Source of the DNA: Liopterus haemorrhoidalis
Lineage: Eukaryota > Arthropoda > Insecta > Coleoptera > Dytiscidae
Assembly: GCA_963971575.1 (NCBI GenBank)
Contig: OZ020613.1
Span: 44,816,239 to 44,880,238 of the forward strand
Length of the DNA: 64,000 nt
Direction: 5' to 3'
In this document: positions 1-10,909 of the stretch, piece by piece
Layout of the letters: each line of letters starts with the position of its first letter
Position numbering within the stretch: the stretch's first letter is position 1
Notes under the pieces: generated by a model
What the model was told of the DNA's origin: nothing
Database searches by the model: none
The model's input: only the letters and a program-made list of their open reading frames with translations
Made by a program: the position numbers and the translations under genes

Positions 1-211
1 TTTTTTTTTTGAGCAAGTATTTGAAATACAATATTTAAAATACCGGAAAGTAATTGAAATATTGTTTCAAATATATTTATATTATATTATATTTATATTA
101 CCAGCTCTGATTTAAAAAGAGCTTTAGTAATATTTGACTAGGGAACTTCTTGAATTCTGTTTTGATTTTACTGTAGATAATTATTTTATAATTAATTATG
201 ATGTATTGCAG
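1..211 (+). other. AT-rich intron of zinc-finger gene 1
   Basis: AT-rich sequence ending in a pyrimidine/TTGCAG acceptor at 206-211. The first 110 bases contain several TATTTGAAATA-like words, also seen near 6030-6130, 13690-13960 and 43005-43870. No coding signal is visible. Confidence 0.5.
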
Positions 212-349
212 AAACCAGAGATGGAGCTACAGATAACGAATATCATAATAATACCACAAACGTAATCGCAGAGCAGATTTACATCAAGTCTGAACCTGCA
301 GACACAATTAAATGTGAAGAACTGGAGAGTGCAACTATCTTAAACACTG
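212..349 (+). CDS. Zinc-finger gene 1, acidic linker exon b (gene starts left of window)
   Basis: An internal exon of 138 bp bounded by acceptor TTGCAG and donor ACTG|GTCAGT, phase 1 at both ends. It encodes about 46 acidic, Asn-rich residues beginning E-T-R-D-G-A-T-D-N. It carries two I-K-x-E motifs, IKSE and IKCE, which match the psi-K-x-E SUMO-acceptor consensus. It has no zinc-finger cysteines. The exon at 38705-38851 is its clear paralogue (same first eight residues, same phases, similar KxE spacing). It splices in frame to 1835-1996. I infer a linker between the ZAD-like module and the C2H2 fingers of a nuclear protein. The upstream ZAD-like exon of this gene would lie left of the window. 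Confidence 0.75.
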
Positions 350-361
350 GTCAGTACATCT

Positions 362-1672
362 AGTTTTATTGATAACTTATCAATACCAATCTACAAACCA
401 TACTTTTTTCCGACGATACAACGGCCTTTCAATCCCATAGTTCCATGACGTCACTCATAGATGAAAGAAACTTTGCCTTTTCTTCCTACTGTAATTGGTT
501 TACAGCCAACAAATTAACGATAAACGATAACAAGACCCAACACCTGATTTTTTCTACTAAAAGCCTCCTTGAAATAAATAATCCAGAATCGGTGACCTTC
601 CTAGGACTAAAGATTGACAGTAAGCTAACCTGAGACATCCATATAAATAATTTATGTAATAAAATATGCTCCTCTATTTCTTGTTTAAAAAATCTAAAAA
701 TTTGCGTGACAGATTCCATTTCAAAAATTTACTATTTTGCCTGCCCTCAATCCCATTTTTGCTATGACCTATTAGTATGGGGCCATTCATCGCATACATG
801 CCGGCAACGTTTTCCTTACAACGTAGAGCTATCCGCATCATGAGTAATTTAGGATATAGATTAGAGTGCAGGCTGAAATTTACAGAATTAGGTATATTAA
901 AAGGATATACAGGCAAGGTAGCCTGTGTATCCTTCAATGTCTCCTATATATACATGGCAAAAATATCGATCTTCATCTTCAAAGTTTCATCCACCAATAT
1001 GATACCAGAAATAAGAACGATTTTAGAACAGAATATAAACGATTACAAAATGACTAGATATAGTAGTAATTACAAGATATAGTTGTAATTACTACGCTAT
1101 TAAATTTTATAATGTTCTGCCATCTCCATTAAGAAACGCGACCATTACTAAGTTTAAAAGCGTCATGAAAAAATATTTGTTAGTTAAAGCCTTTTACTTC
1201 ACTGAAGAATTCCTATTAAATAATTTTAGTGATTTGATGGAATTTCATAACTCGTAAATCATAAATACCTATTTGTCCTTGCCTTTAGCTAGAAATTTAA
1301 AAAATTACTTATGTCCTTTATTTTTAATATTAATTCTGAACATTTATTGTTTTAATTATTTTTTTTAATGTGTTATTTGAATTGTGTAATGAATTTAAAT
1401 TTTTTGGCTTAATGTACTCTTATTATTATTATTTTTTTTTTTTTACTTGTGTAAACATTCTATTTTTTATTTTAACTGACTGCAGTTTCGGCTCACGCCA
1501 TTGTCAAAGAAGCAAAAACCATGTTTTCTTTCAACCTCGTTTCTTTCTTCAAACCAGAGTTTTACAAAGTTAAACTGTCGACTATTCAATATAATTTATT
1601 CTTATTATTATTATTTTTTGACTTGTGTAAACATTCTTTGTAATGTAAATAAGCACGAATAAAGATTATTAT
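362..1672 (+). mobile_element. 5'-truncated non-LTR retrotransposon (CR1/Jockey-like LINE), decayed
   Basis: The conceptual frame opens with an FSDDTT box near 405-425, the reverse-transcriptase catalytic motif. It continues through N-W-F-x-A-N-K-L-x-I-N, K-T-x-x-L-I-F and V-T-F-L-G-L-K-I-D (about 490-620), typical of the region after the YADD box. A TGA follows at about 631, and later pieces recur in other frames (L-Q-R-R-A-I-R-I near 808-840), so it is a dead copy. The 3' end is A/T-rich and ends in AATAAAG followed by ATT triplets near 1660-1672, like the LINE tail at 28030-28077. It is inserted 12 bp after a splice donor. Clade assignment is tentative. Confidence 0.65.
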
Positions 1673-1834
1673 TCGTTTGTGAATCGATTTCACAAACAGT
1701 TCATAGCTGATAATTTAAAAAGACCTTTAGTCGTTTAGTAAGTGCAGTCCACTTGTTTGCCTATTATTTAAGTCATAATTTCTGGACAAACTATTTGCGT
1801 TAAAAAAATAATAACTGAATATTTTATTTTTCAG

Positions 1835-1996
1835 AAAATCGCGATCCTTTGAAGACACATTGTACATTTTCAACTGATGACATGACCCAGTATAATAACT
1901 ACAACACTAATGTCATCATCACTAAGGCAATTGACATCAAATCTGAATGTGGAGATGACAGCGAATATGAGGAGAATGCAGCTGGGCAAGATACAG
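1835..1996 (+). CDS. Zinc-finger gene 1, acidic linker exon c
   Basis: A 162-bp internal exon with acceptor TTTTTCAG and donor ATACAG|GTCAGT, phase 1 on both sides. It encodes 54 residues, E-N-R-D-P-L at the start and G-Q-D-T at the end, with one I-K-S-E motif and clusters of Asp/Glu. Its paralogue is 38961-39122, of identical length, sharing D-D-M-T, Y-N-Y-N-T-N and the KxE motif. The last base G plus the first two bases of 6577-7337 make an Asp codon, so the join to the finger exon stays in frame. Confidence 0.78.
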
Positions 1997-2549
1997 GTCA
2001 GTCAATAATTTAATATTATTTTGTTAGTTGTAACCTTCCGAATTTTTATTATGATTGTTATGATGACTATACTATAACAATAAATTTATTTCCTGCCTTT
2101 CGGCTTTGAAAGAATTGGTTTACATTGTATAATATTGTATAATAAGTATATATACTATTCTATGATATGTAATAATTCATTTTATTCTTCTTTCCAATAC
2201 TGCTTTCATCCAGGCTAGGCCTCTTCCCGAGTCGTCTAGTAGGTCTTCTGTTTTTTGTGGTTTGGGTTGCATTCCTTCACAGTTTCTTAGGTGGTCTATT
2301 GTTTTCAGTTCTTCTCTGCAGATTCTACATATTTTTTCCGTTTCTTCCATCCAATAATTGTTTGCCCTCTTCTCGTTGCCACATCTGAATCTCGTTCCTT
2401 CTGCCAGGTATCTGGGTAATCCAATAGTGGTTATATTTTTGTAGACTTTGTTATATGTAGAATCTTGTATTCTGTTCTTGTAACTGCACTTCTTTGTTTC
2501 TTTCTACTATTAAGTTTATCATCTGTTGACCTCTTCTTCTTTTTGCGAC

Positions 2550-4471
2550 ACTGGACAATGGGGTCCCACAAGGCTCCATACTGAGCGTTACGCTATTTTT
2601 GATTGCCATTAACGGTGCAGCTCCATGTATTCGATTACCTGCACAGAGTTCGATATTTGGCGTCGACATTGGTATCTTTGTCGATGGACAAAAGACTAGT
2701 ACAATCAAACATTAGCTCCAGCTGACCATCAATCGTCTCAATACATGGTCAACCGAAAATGGCTTCAAATTCTCTACCAGCAAAACTGTGTGTGTCCATT
2801 TTTGTAGGAAAAGGGGTATTCATCCCAACCCTACACTCACGCTAAATGGAGCACAATTACCATTTACCGATACTGCCAGATTTCTGGGTCTTGTTTTTGA
2901 CAGTCGTCTAACTTGGCGGGCACATTTTTTGTCCGTCAAGAAAAAATGCCAAAAGTCGCTCAATTTATTGCGGGTCCTCAGTCACAAAACATGGGGTGCA
3001 GACCGCACTGTCATGTTGCGTTTATATCGTTCGTTAGTGCGCTCTAAGCTGGACTATGGATGTATAGCTTATGGGTCAGCTAAACACCAAGAGATACGAA
3101 TTCTTGACAGTGTATATCACACTGGGGTTAGATTGGCCACAGGTTCATTTCGCACCAGCCTAATACCAAGCCTGCTGTGTGAAGCAGGCGAACCGTCACT
3201 GTACATTCGTCGTAAAATTCTATCCTTGCGATATATGGCTGCACTGAGTGCCAAGCCAAATCATCCTGCGTATGATCCTATTCTACAAAATAGGCATACA
3301 GAGACCTATGAGAGAAAACCAAGAGTCAATAGGCCTTTTGGTCTGAGGACTTTCGACATTTTGGGCGATATTGATTTTAATATGCCCGAAATGGCAAGTT
3401 TCGTTTTGTGTGCTGTTCCACCATGGATGCTACCGCGTCTGCACTCCATAACGAGTGTGTACACTGCTGATCTGTACGCTATTTTCAAGGCCCTGTGTTT
3501 TGTTTCGTCAGAGCAAAGTCGGTCAAGTGTTATCTTGACGGACTCGCTGAGCGCTCTGAACAGTATCCAAGATCCAGATCCAGTGCATCCTCTTGTACTA
3601 AAGATCCGGTTGCTACTCTACAATCTGAATGCTCAGAATGTGAGGGTAGAGCTGTTTTGGATACCGGGACATGTTGGTATTAAAGGCAACGAAGCGGCAG
3701 ATGCAGCTGCAAAAGCCGCCTCTCACAGACCTATGATTGATGTGAGTTTCGTTTTTCCAGATGACGCAAAGAGTCATCTGAAACATCTGGTTTTTGACAT
3801 GTGGCAACATGAGTGGAGCCGCACACAGAACGTTAAGTTACGACAGATTAAGGGAGACGTTAAACCATGGGGTTCTTCCTGCAGGATTAACCGCAGGGAG
3901 GAAACCGCCATCACACGCCTCCGTATAGGTCACTGTTGGTGGACCCATGGACACCTCCTTCGAGGAGAAGAGTCCCCTCTCTGTGAGACGTGTAACACAG
4001 ATTTGTCTGTGTTACACTTTTTAACTGAGTGTATACAGTTCGAGGATGTCAGGGAGAGGTTAGGCCTGTGCTATGACCTGTCAGTTGCTTTAGGTGACGA
4101 CAGGGTACTCATGGACAGACTGATACTCTTCCTGAGAGAATCGAACTTATTGTTTTATGTGTGAAGTCTTGCACCTTATTTTAATGTGTTTCTAGTTATT
4201 GACTGTGATATTCGATGGTAATTGGCCCCTTTACAGCCTCTTACCATTACCCTGAGTCTGTTAATTTTTTCGAACAGACTGTTTATACTATTTATTTGAG
4301 TTTGTCAGTGCAAGATTTCTTTTATTGAGTATGCGTATTTTTAATGATTTTATTTATTTATTTATTGTCTAATTTATTGTTTTTAATATATGTCTAGTCA
4401 TTTAGATGGGCTGCGTTAGGCGCAAATAGCCTTTGTTGCTGTGCGCCAAAAATTTTAACTAACTAACTAAC
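2550..4471 (+). mobile_element. Nested I-clade LINE, 5' truncated, with 15-bp target duplication
   Basis: Flanked by a perfect 15-bp repeat TCTTCTTTTTGCGAC (2535-2549 and 4472-4486), which is interpretable as a target-site duplication inside the minus-strand LINE. The element begins within the reverse-transcriptase domain (V-P-Q-G-S-I-L motif at about 2563) and ends in a (TAAC)n tail at 4455-4471, comparable to the short tandem tails of I elements. It is inserted in the opposite orientation to its host LINE. Confidence 0.85.
2563..4164 (+). pseudogene. LINE ORF2 fragment: reverse transcriptase C-terminus plus RNase H
   Basis: The frame reads through RT motifs from V-P-Q-G-S-I-L to F-L-G-L-V-F-D-S-R-L-T-W, with one TAG at 2713-2715. 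Downstream it is open for 458 codons (2788-4164). The YADD position reads F-V-D-G, so the catalytic pair is damaged. The RNase H part shows L-T-D-S-L-S-A-L and W-I-P-G-H-V-G-I-K-G-N-E-x-A-D (about 3533-3705). However, the first block with T-D-G-S is missing, apparently by an internal deletion near 3415, and the usual A-E-L reads A-D-L. A C-terminal CxxC...H knuckle follows at about 3985-4030. The enzyme is therefore probably inactive despite the long ORF. Confidence 0.8.
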
Positions 4472-5205
4472 TCTTCTTTTTGCGACCTCTTCTATGGAAA
4501 AACCGTTTCGTTCGTAATATTTTTCACATTTCATTCCCCATTTGGTATCGGTTTTCATTTTCTCTCTCTCTTTGCAGCACTCTTCTAATATTGTGTCTTC
4601 TGCAAGTATAATTCGCTCTTCATATTTCATGGCTCTTCTCCCTGTTAGTATTCTTATTTTCTCCCTCTTGGTTTATTCTGGTATGACATAAATTGGTGTT
4701 TGTCTGTTGAGTCCTAGAGTCACCTTAGGTATTTTCCGTGTATTTTTTCTATTTCTTCTTGTTCTTTCCACCCTCATATTTCCACTTCATATAAACATCA
4801 CGCTCTTAACCAGAGTATCAAACATAAACATGCTGCGTTTGAAATTGTCCCTAAACTATCCCTCAAACTTGCGTTACTGCATTACTGCTTTCGCCTTCTT
4901 CGTTAACTCTTGTGTTCTTCGTTAACTCCTGTGTTCTTCGTTATTTTTTTGGAATTTACAGCCCAAATATTTAAACTTATTTAATTGTTCTATACTCCCC
5001 CCTTCCACGTCCAACGTTCCGTTTTTGATCTTCCTCATCCTTTTCTAAATTCCATGACATTTGATTTTTCTATGCTCAGGGTCATTTTTTTTCCATTCAA
5101 GTATCTTTCCATCCTTTTCATCATATCTTTCATTTCTTCCGGTTTTTCGGATAACAACATTATATCGTCGGCGTAGGCTCAGGTCCATATTCTCTTATTC
5201 CCGAC

Positions 5206-6206
5206 GAATAATTATTATGATGACTGAATTATGATTTATTGTTGCGTATCAAAATAACTTTCTGTTGAAAAATTACTTTTCTTTCATTTATCTAATTTTT
5301 TGTTTTTTTACCCTACAATCAATTCCTTACAAATAATTTGTTTTTACTTTTACGACATTCCAAACAATCAATATTTTTCAAAAAGATAATCTGATCAGAA
5401 ACTCCTGTTGCACTATTGCGGTTTATACTGTCTCAACAGTCTGTTCATAACCCCTCTGGATTAGTGTAGGGGGGAGACAAAATATGTTTTGCATATTTTT
5501 ACCGACCACCAACATATATAAGGGAGGTATTGTGATCATGCTGATTTTGACATTTCGAAATTTCGATGGATCTCCACGAATTGAGGTCTCTACATAACGT
5601 TTTCAGTATTTTTAGCATGATGTCTGTATGTCTGTCTGTCATATTTAAGCCTTTGACATCAATGGCACGAGTTAATCAACTTTTAAAAAAATCGGTTAAC
5701 TAGAAATGGGAGTTTACTCGTAATGGTTTTAAGATTTTTGAATATTTCACAACAGAGAAATATTCGAAAAAATTTATTTAACAAAAGTTGCTACAAAAAT
5801 TGCTTTTATAGCAACTTTTATTTGAGACATTTTTTGATAAAGCAGAATAAATTAAACAAGTACTTTGTGATAGCGGTCGGTCCTGTGGTGGCTGCAGCTT
5901 ATTTTTTTTTCAAATTATTTACTTTTTCAATTATTTTTGGTGTGTTCATTTACGTATCAATAATTTTCATTTGATAACCAATCCAATTAATATACATATT
6001 TATTATACTTATACTATGTCTATAATTATTTGATATTTCAAATACTTTTTATCATTATGACTAATAGTATTTGTTATTTCAAATATTTTAATCGATATTT
6101 AAAATACTTTTATAATTTGGCACAGTATTTGTATTTGGCACAGCTCTGTATGTACTTTGGTTGAAGAAAACACCAGGGTTAAATAAAAGCTCTCAATACT
6201 TAGTTT
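5206..6206 (+). repeat. Intron with a dispersed repeat and TATTTCAAATA words
   Basis: No gene is recognised. Positions 5380-5720 resemble 54890-55380 and 62560-62870: ATCTGATCA...CTCCTGTTG...CGGTT, a '(C)TGG..TA..GGG' core, and in two of the copies a GTCTGTCTGTC tract. That marks a low-copy dispersed repeat of unknown class. Positions 6030-6140 contain ATATTTCAAATACTTT-type words and a GGCACAG direct repeat. Confidence 0.4.
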
Positions 6207-6371
6207 CATGGTCTTGCCGATAGGTATGGCAGAAAGGCAACCGCCTGAGGCGCCGAATAAAAGAGGCACCAAAATGAATGGTGAATGACTTTTTTCTTTT
6301 ATACAATTTAGATAAAGAGCGCCCATGCCACTAGTTTGTCTCAGGCGAAAAATTTTATCGGCACGGCCCTG
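6207..6371. mobile_element. hAT MITE, 165 bp
   Basis: Imperfect terminal inverted repeats CATGGTCTTGCCGATA (left) and CAGGGCCGTGCCGATA (right, reverse complement). They are flanked by a perfect 8-bp duplication CTTAGTTT (6199-6206 and 6372-6379). TIR style and 8-bp TSD fit the hAT superfamily. It is non-coding. Confidence 0.85.
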
Positions 6372-6576
6372 CTTAGTTTAACAAACGACAAATGATTTTC
6401 AAACCTTTTTTCACACGGTAACAAAAATTAATGCCAGACATTTTGTAATTGAATCCTCGGGTGGGTTGCCTTCTCTTATTAAAAATTAGCGAAACTCTGA
6501 AAACCTATGAAATGTGTGAAAATACGCACTTCTTATTATTTATTTTTCTGTTTAATTAATTATTACTTTTTTGCAG

Positions 6577-7337
6577 ATATTGAAACATCTCCTAGCTGTT
6601 CAGATGAAAGTTGTGAGACAAGGTCGGGTAAGCAAACTAAAACAACATCAAGCAAGTGTAATATATGTAAGAAGAATTTCTCACGACCTAGTTACCTTGT
6701 TGAACACAAACGTATACATTCTGGAGAGAAACCATTCAAATGTGATCAGTGCAATAAAACATTTTCACACTCAACAAATCTTAGCAGACACAAAAGAACA
6801 CATTCTGAAGAGAAACCATTCAAATGTGAACAGTGTAATAAAACATTTTCAGACCCAGCTTATCTCATTAACCACAAACGAATACACTCTGGAGAGAAGC
6901 CATTCCAATGTGATCAGTGTAATAAAGCATTTTCACATCTAACAAATCTCAGTAGACACAGAAGAATACATTCTGAAGAAAAACCGTTCAAATGCGATCA
7001 GTGTGATAAAACATTCATAGATCCAGCTTATCTCGTTAACCACAAACGAGTACATTCTGTAATGAAACCATTCAAATGTGATCAGTGTGATAATGCATTT
7101 AAACGTTTAGCAACTCTTGTTAGTCACAAACGAACACATTCTGGAGAGAAACCATTCAAATGTGAGCAGTGTGATAAAGCATTTTCGCAGTTAGCAAATC
7201 TCCAGGCACACAAGACAATACATTCGGGGGAAAAGCCGCACAAATGTGATCAGTGTGATAAAGCATTTATACGTTCTACAATTCTTATTAATCACAAACG
7301 GACACATATGAAGAGTAGGGGGGGAAAACGTCCTTAG
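6577..7337 (+). CDS. Zinc-finger gene 1, last exon: eight C2H2 fingers
   Basis: Acceptor TTTTTTGCAG at 6567-6576; the frame runs 253 codons to TAG at 7335-7337. A short Ser/Thr/Lys-rich linker is followed by eight C-x2-C-x12-H-x3-H fingers joined mostly by H-S-G-E-K-P-F or H-S-E-E-K-P-F linkers. Helix segments in order read RPSYLVEH, HSTNLSRH, DPAYLINH, HLTNLSRH, DPAYLVNH, RLATLVSH, QLANLQAH, RSTILINH. Fingers 2-3 and 4-5 are a duplicated pair. Role inferred from the family: sequence-specific nuclear DNA binding. Target genes cannot be deduced. The tail after finger 8 is basic (KSRGGKRP). The ORF also extends upstream into intron sequence, but the phase match with 1996 supports this start. 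Confidence 0.9.
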
Positions 7338-7384
7338 TCTAATATTGATCATTTTAGCGATATTACTGTTAACTACCGAGAGCA

Positions 7385-7390
7385 AATAAA
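7385..7390 (+). promoter_or_regulatory. Candidate polyadenylation signal AATAAA of gene 1
   Basis: AATAAA about 50 bases after the stop codon of gene 1, in an AT-rich context. Position and sequence fit a poly(A) signal; no transcript evidence is available. Confidence 0.4.
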
Positions 7391-7509
7391 TTTATAATTA
7401 GAGTAGGCTGTATTTGTGTTATACGTTTGGCAGAACTAAAATGTTAAATAACAATTTACATATGCCAAAATAGCCACTGTCATTCTATGTCAATGTTTTG
7501 TCATTGATA

Positions 7510-8218
7510 AAAAGACTAAAGAAAGGAGGCTTACATTCTAATTGGACATATCGTGATAGTAATTCAAAATGGTGGACAATAACTTACGGTGGCGTATTGT
7601 GCAGTGGCGTAGGGCAATTTATTAAAATAATTGTTATCGGTACAAAAAGACAAAATACCAATCTTGATATTTGCAAAAGTAACTAAAGATAGGAGATACA
7701 AACAATTAATAAAACATTATTATACTTCTGTCATTTATTATTATAAAATTAACGATACACACAAGTAAATAAATATATATAGATCTTATGGTAGAAAATA
7801 TGCCAGTACGCCATTGTCTATAAGTAAAGTGTATATTGAAATTTATTCAAATCTCATTAATTCAATTACATAATATGAATAAAAAAACTTACGAATGAAA
7901 AGTTATTCCTGTAGTCTTGACATTTTGTGTTCTTGAGTGTCCACATGCAGTATAGTTAACCATTTTGACAAGATGCCAAATTTCAGGCTTAGTGCGTAAT
8001 TTTATATTAAGTTATAAAATAACTAAAAACTATTTTAGCCCCGTCTTTTATTTATCATTTATAAATTATGAATATACTTTAAATTATCAAAATAAATGTC
8101 AATAAACACTTTTTAGTACGTAAACAACAAAATATTGACAGCAATTGTGGTAACTGGAATTTCCGTCAAAAAATATTTGTATGTAAAAATTCATATAGCC
8201 TCCTTCCTTTAGTCTTTT
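7510..8218. mobile_element. Non-autonomous TIR transposon, TA target sites
   Basis: Inverted termini of about 22 bp: AAAAAGACTAAAGAAAGGAG on the left and the near-identical complement at 8197-8218. TA dinucleotides flank both ends (7508-7509 and 8219-8220), as in mariner-type insertions. The 709-bp interior shows no recognisable transposase; a 62-codon ORF at the left end is not supported by anything else. Confidence 0.6.
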
Positions 8219-8652
8219 TATTCAATGTGTTTTGTAATGCAAATACTTTAATTTGATTTGAAGGTATGATTTTGATGGAAACTAACAAAACAATAATCTC
8301 AAGAAAAATTATGTAAAAGGTTTTATTAACAAAATTACAATATGTGTTCGGAATGCCCCTTTCAGCTTCAATGCAACTAATATCTCGTCTCTTCGAGTAT
8401 GTATGGATTATTTTTATATATTGAACTATTTTAAACTGGAAAAATAAAATCTAAAATTGTTAAGTAAGAACGTGGAGTTTTCTGTACCAAGTCATAATGA
8501 GCAAGAAAATTGGGAAATTCTTCTCTGAAATCTTCAATTCAGCGTATTATGAAGTATCTCCATTCTCAATTTTTCTGTTTCTCAGCATTTTGAAAATAAT
8601 TTTCTGTGAGAAAGGTTTTGTGTTCCAAATTGAACATTTTGCAGGTTATCCA
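8219..8652. other. Spacer with no recognised feature
   Basis: AT-rich spacer between zinc-finger genes 1 and 2. I see no conserved ORF, TIR pair or tandem repeat. Confidence 0.4.
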
Positions 8653-8979
8653 CCCAGCAAACATTCAACTAACGGCCGAATGCCGGCAAACTGCTTTTAC
8701 TGCTGGTAAATTGCTGGCACCAAAAATAAGTGCAACGCCAGTATTAATAATGTACTTCACATTTGTATTTCGCACTCCGTCTATACGAAGTACTTTACCA
8801 GCATTTTATAAGCACTCCGTATTTGTATGAATCCAAGCAAACATTTTTGTACGGGCCAGTACTGTTGAAGCACATACTCTCCGGCATTGAAAGTAATGGG
8901 CCAGTGCTGGCATTTCGCACTGGGCCAGTACCCTGGTGTTCCGGTGGCCGTTAGCTGGGCCATCAATGGGCCATTGATG
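8653..8979. mobile_element. CCCAGCAAACA-family element, copy 1 (rearranged)
   Basis: Starts CCCAGCAAACATTCAACTAA and follows copy 2 (9345) to about 8822. It then switches at 8833 to the reverse complement of the family's right end (GCAAACATTTTTGTACGGGC, followed by CACTGGGCC repeats and ATCAATGGGCC). It is therefore a head-to-head composite of a left part and an inverted right part. Confidence 0.6.
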
Positions 8980-9344
8980 TATCGTGTCTTCTTCACTCGT
9001 ACTTTTTACTTAAAACAAAATTTTTTTTGAATGTAATAATTTGAAAAGTCTGATTGTTCTTAGTCATAAAACGCCCTAATGGCGTGGCCTTAAAGGGCTA
9101 GCCATTACATGTTGACACGTGTTGGTGGACAGTTTGTCAAGATGTGTATTTGAAAAGTTATTGTTTTGTGAGCTCATTATACAGTTTTTTATTGTGATTT
9201 GTGTGTGTTTTGTTAGATTTAAGGACGTAGTTTACACAAATTGTTTCATGTTAAATTGTTTAAATTTTAGTTTAGTTCAATCATAGTTTTTTTCATGTAA
9301 TAAAATTTTCAATTATTAACAAGATTACAAGATTATAAACATGT
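8980..9344. other. Spacer with no recognised feature
   Basis: Contains a short imperfect palindrome around 9066-9110 (GCCCTAATGGCGTGGCC... AAAGGGCTAGCC). Nothing else is supported. Confidence 0.35.
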
Positions 9345-9696
9345 CCCAGCAAACATTCAACTAACGGCCGAATGCTGGTAAACTGCTTTTATGCTGGTAA
9401 ATTACTGGCACCAAAAGTAAGTGCAACGCCAGTATTAATAATGTACTTCACATTTGTATTTCGCATTCCGCCTATACGAAGTACTTTACCAGCATTTTAT
9501 AAGCACTCTTTAAAACCATCAGAAATAAATCTTGCAACTAATGCGATTATTTTGCACTTTACCGTTGCTGGGCCAGCAACTGATACATCAATGGGCCAGT
9601 AACGGCCCCGGGGACACCGGGGTACTGGCCCATTACTTTCAATGCCGGGGAGTATGTGCTTTACCAGTACTGGCCCGTATAAAAATGTTTGCTGGG
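9345..9696. mobile_element. CCCAGCAAACA-family element, copy 2 (complete)
   Basis: A 352-bp element with matching ends CCCAGCAAACAT and ATGTTTGCTGGG. The interior is rich in short self-complementary words built on CTGGCC/GGCCAG (GGGCCAGCAACTGATACATC, GGCCAGTACTGG). It is non-coding. The superfamily is not identified and no clear target duplication is visible. Confidence 0.7.
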
Positions 9697-10218
9697 GTCA
9701 TTTAAAAAATATAATTTGTCATATTTCATTTTGAATAGTGACATCTTAAATATTTTGTAAATATAATACTAACCTAAAATAATACAAACTTAATCCAAAA
9801 CTGTAAAGCTTATTTTACAATATAACCAAGTTTCTAAAAGTCAGTAATACACTATAAAATTCACCAAAATAATCAGATCTAGTTTGTTCTTACAAAAGTG
9901 AACAGCTTATAGCATTAATGCTTATAAAATTTGATTATTGAATTTATTTTAACAAGTATGATTTCTTTAGGTTGGCACTCTTCAAGTCAGGAAGAACAGA
10001 TGTGGTAGATAATACAAGACGAATATTGGCGAAAATTATTAGTCACCCCTTATCTTTAGGATGTAATTGGTTTGTCCGAAATGGCAGAAAACCATTTTCT
10101 TAAAATTCTTCATTAAATTAATAAATTAAATAAACTAATTCCTGTTATTCCTGAAATTATATTTATTTAATATTTATAAATAAATCAATAAATTAGAACT
10201 GTTAATACAATTTACAAT
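9697..10218. repeat. Dispersed intergenic repeat, first of three related stretches
   Basis: Positions 9836-9915 (AAGTCAGTAA, ACCAAAATAA, CAGATCTAGT, AGTGAACAGCTTATA) recur at 12262-12340 and in part at 11380-11440. A low-copy local repeat therefore brackets the 9.7-12.3 kb region. No coding function is apparent. Confidence 0.5.
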
Positions 10219-10386
10219 CGGCCAGTTTTACCATCGTTGATTAAATTTATTTAACAACTTAAGTTAACAATATCGCATCATTCTATTGACAGCAATGTTA
10301 ATTTCTTCATTAATAGTTTAAAACCGATGCGATATTGTCAACTTTATTTGTTAAATAAATTTATTCAACGATGGTGAAAATGGCCA
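10219..10386. mobile_element. Palindromic MITE, about 168 bp
   Basis: Arms of about 60 bp are inverted copies of each other: GGCCAGTTTTACCATCGTTG at 10220 and its near-complement ending GGCCA at 10386, meeting around AATATCGCATC. About 45 bp of loop lies between them. Non-coding foldback MITE; superfamily not assigned. Confidence 0.75.
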
Positions 10387-10493
10387 AATGAGTATTTATT
10401 TTGCATCTAACCATTAATTTATTTTAATACTGGGTAAGTACACATATGTTACTTTTGAAACACTAGAGAGTGGGTATAATATAAGTACTGGTT

Positions 10494-10909
10494 CGTCAGA
10501 AATAAATCTTGCAACTAATGAGATTATTTTGCACTTTACCGTTGCTGGGCCAGCAACTGATACATCAATGGGCCAGCTAACGGCCACGGGGACACCGGGG
10601 TACTGGTCCAGTGCAAAATGCTAGCACTGGCCCAGTGCGAAATGCCAGCACTAGCCCAGTGCGAAATGCCAGCACTGGCCCAGTGCGAAATGCCAGCACT
10701 GGCCCAGTGCGAAATGCCAGCACTGGCCCATTACTTTCAATGCACTTTTCCGTTGCTGGGCCGGCAACTGATACATCAATGGGCCAGCAAAGGTCACGGG
10801 GACACCGGGTCACTGGTCCAGTACGAAAGGCCAGCACTGGTCCATTACTTTCAATGCCATGGGAGTATGTGCTTTACCAGTACTGGCCCGTATAAAAATG
10901 TTTGCTGGA
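10494..10909. mobile_element. CCCAGCAAACA-family element, copy 3 (left end missing, expanded)
   Basis: Matches copy 2 from CAGAAATAAATCTTGCAACT onward and ends AAAATGTTTGCTGG. It lacks the left TIR, carries an internal 24-bp tandem expansion, and repeats the ATACATCAATGGGCCAG block twice. Confidence 0.65.
10607..10726. repeat. 24-bp tandem repeat x5, each unit a hairpin
   Basis: Five consecutive 24-bp units of the form CCCAGTGCGAAATGCCAGCA plus CTGG. Each unit is internally self-complementary (CCAGTGC...GCACTGG). The first unit differs at three positions and the second at one. The ORFs read through it on both strands are a by-product of a period divisible by three. Confidence 0.9.

Larger units (their letters stand above)
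2170..5205 (-). mobile_element. R2/R4-like LINE fragment, interrupted by a nested LINE
   Basis: On the minus strand the right part (4487-5195) encodes Y-A-D-D-I-M-L-L-S-E (catalytic box near 5160-5195), then E-W-K-K, and K-Y-L-G-Y-x-F, with several frameshifts. The left part (2170-2530) encodes a C-terminal CxxC...H...C knuckle followed by a W-containing tail, as in LINEs with one long ORF. The two parts are separated by the insertion at 2550-4471, whose 15-bp target duplication restores continuity. The copy is 5'-truncated and frameshifted. Clade is inferred from motif order only. Confidence 0.6.

Noticed and set aside
7599..7823. Nested hAT MITE with CAGTGGCGTA-like ends
   Set aside because: The ends are suggestive, but the flanking 8-mers (GTATTGTG and TCTATAAG) do not match, so there is no target duplication to support it.
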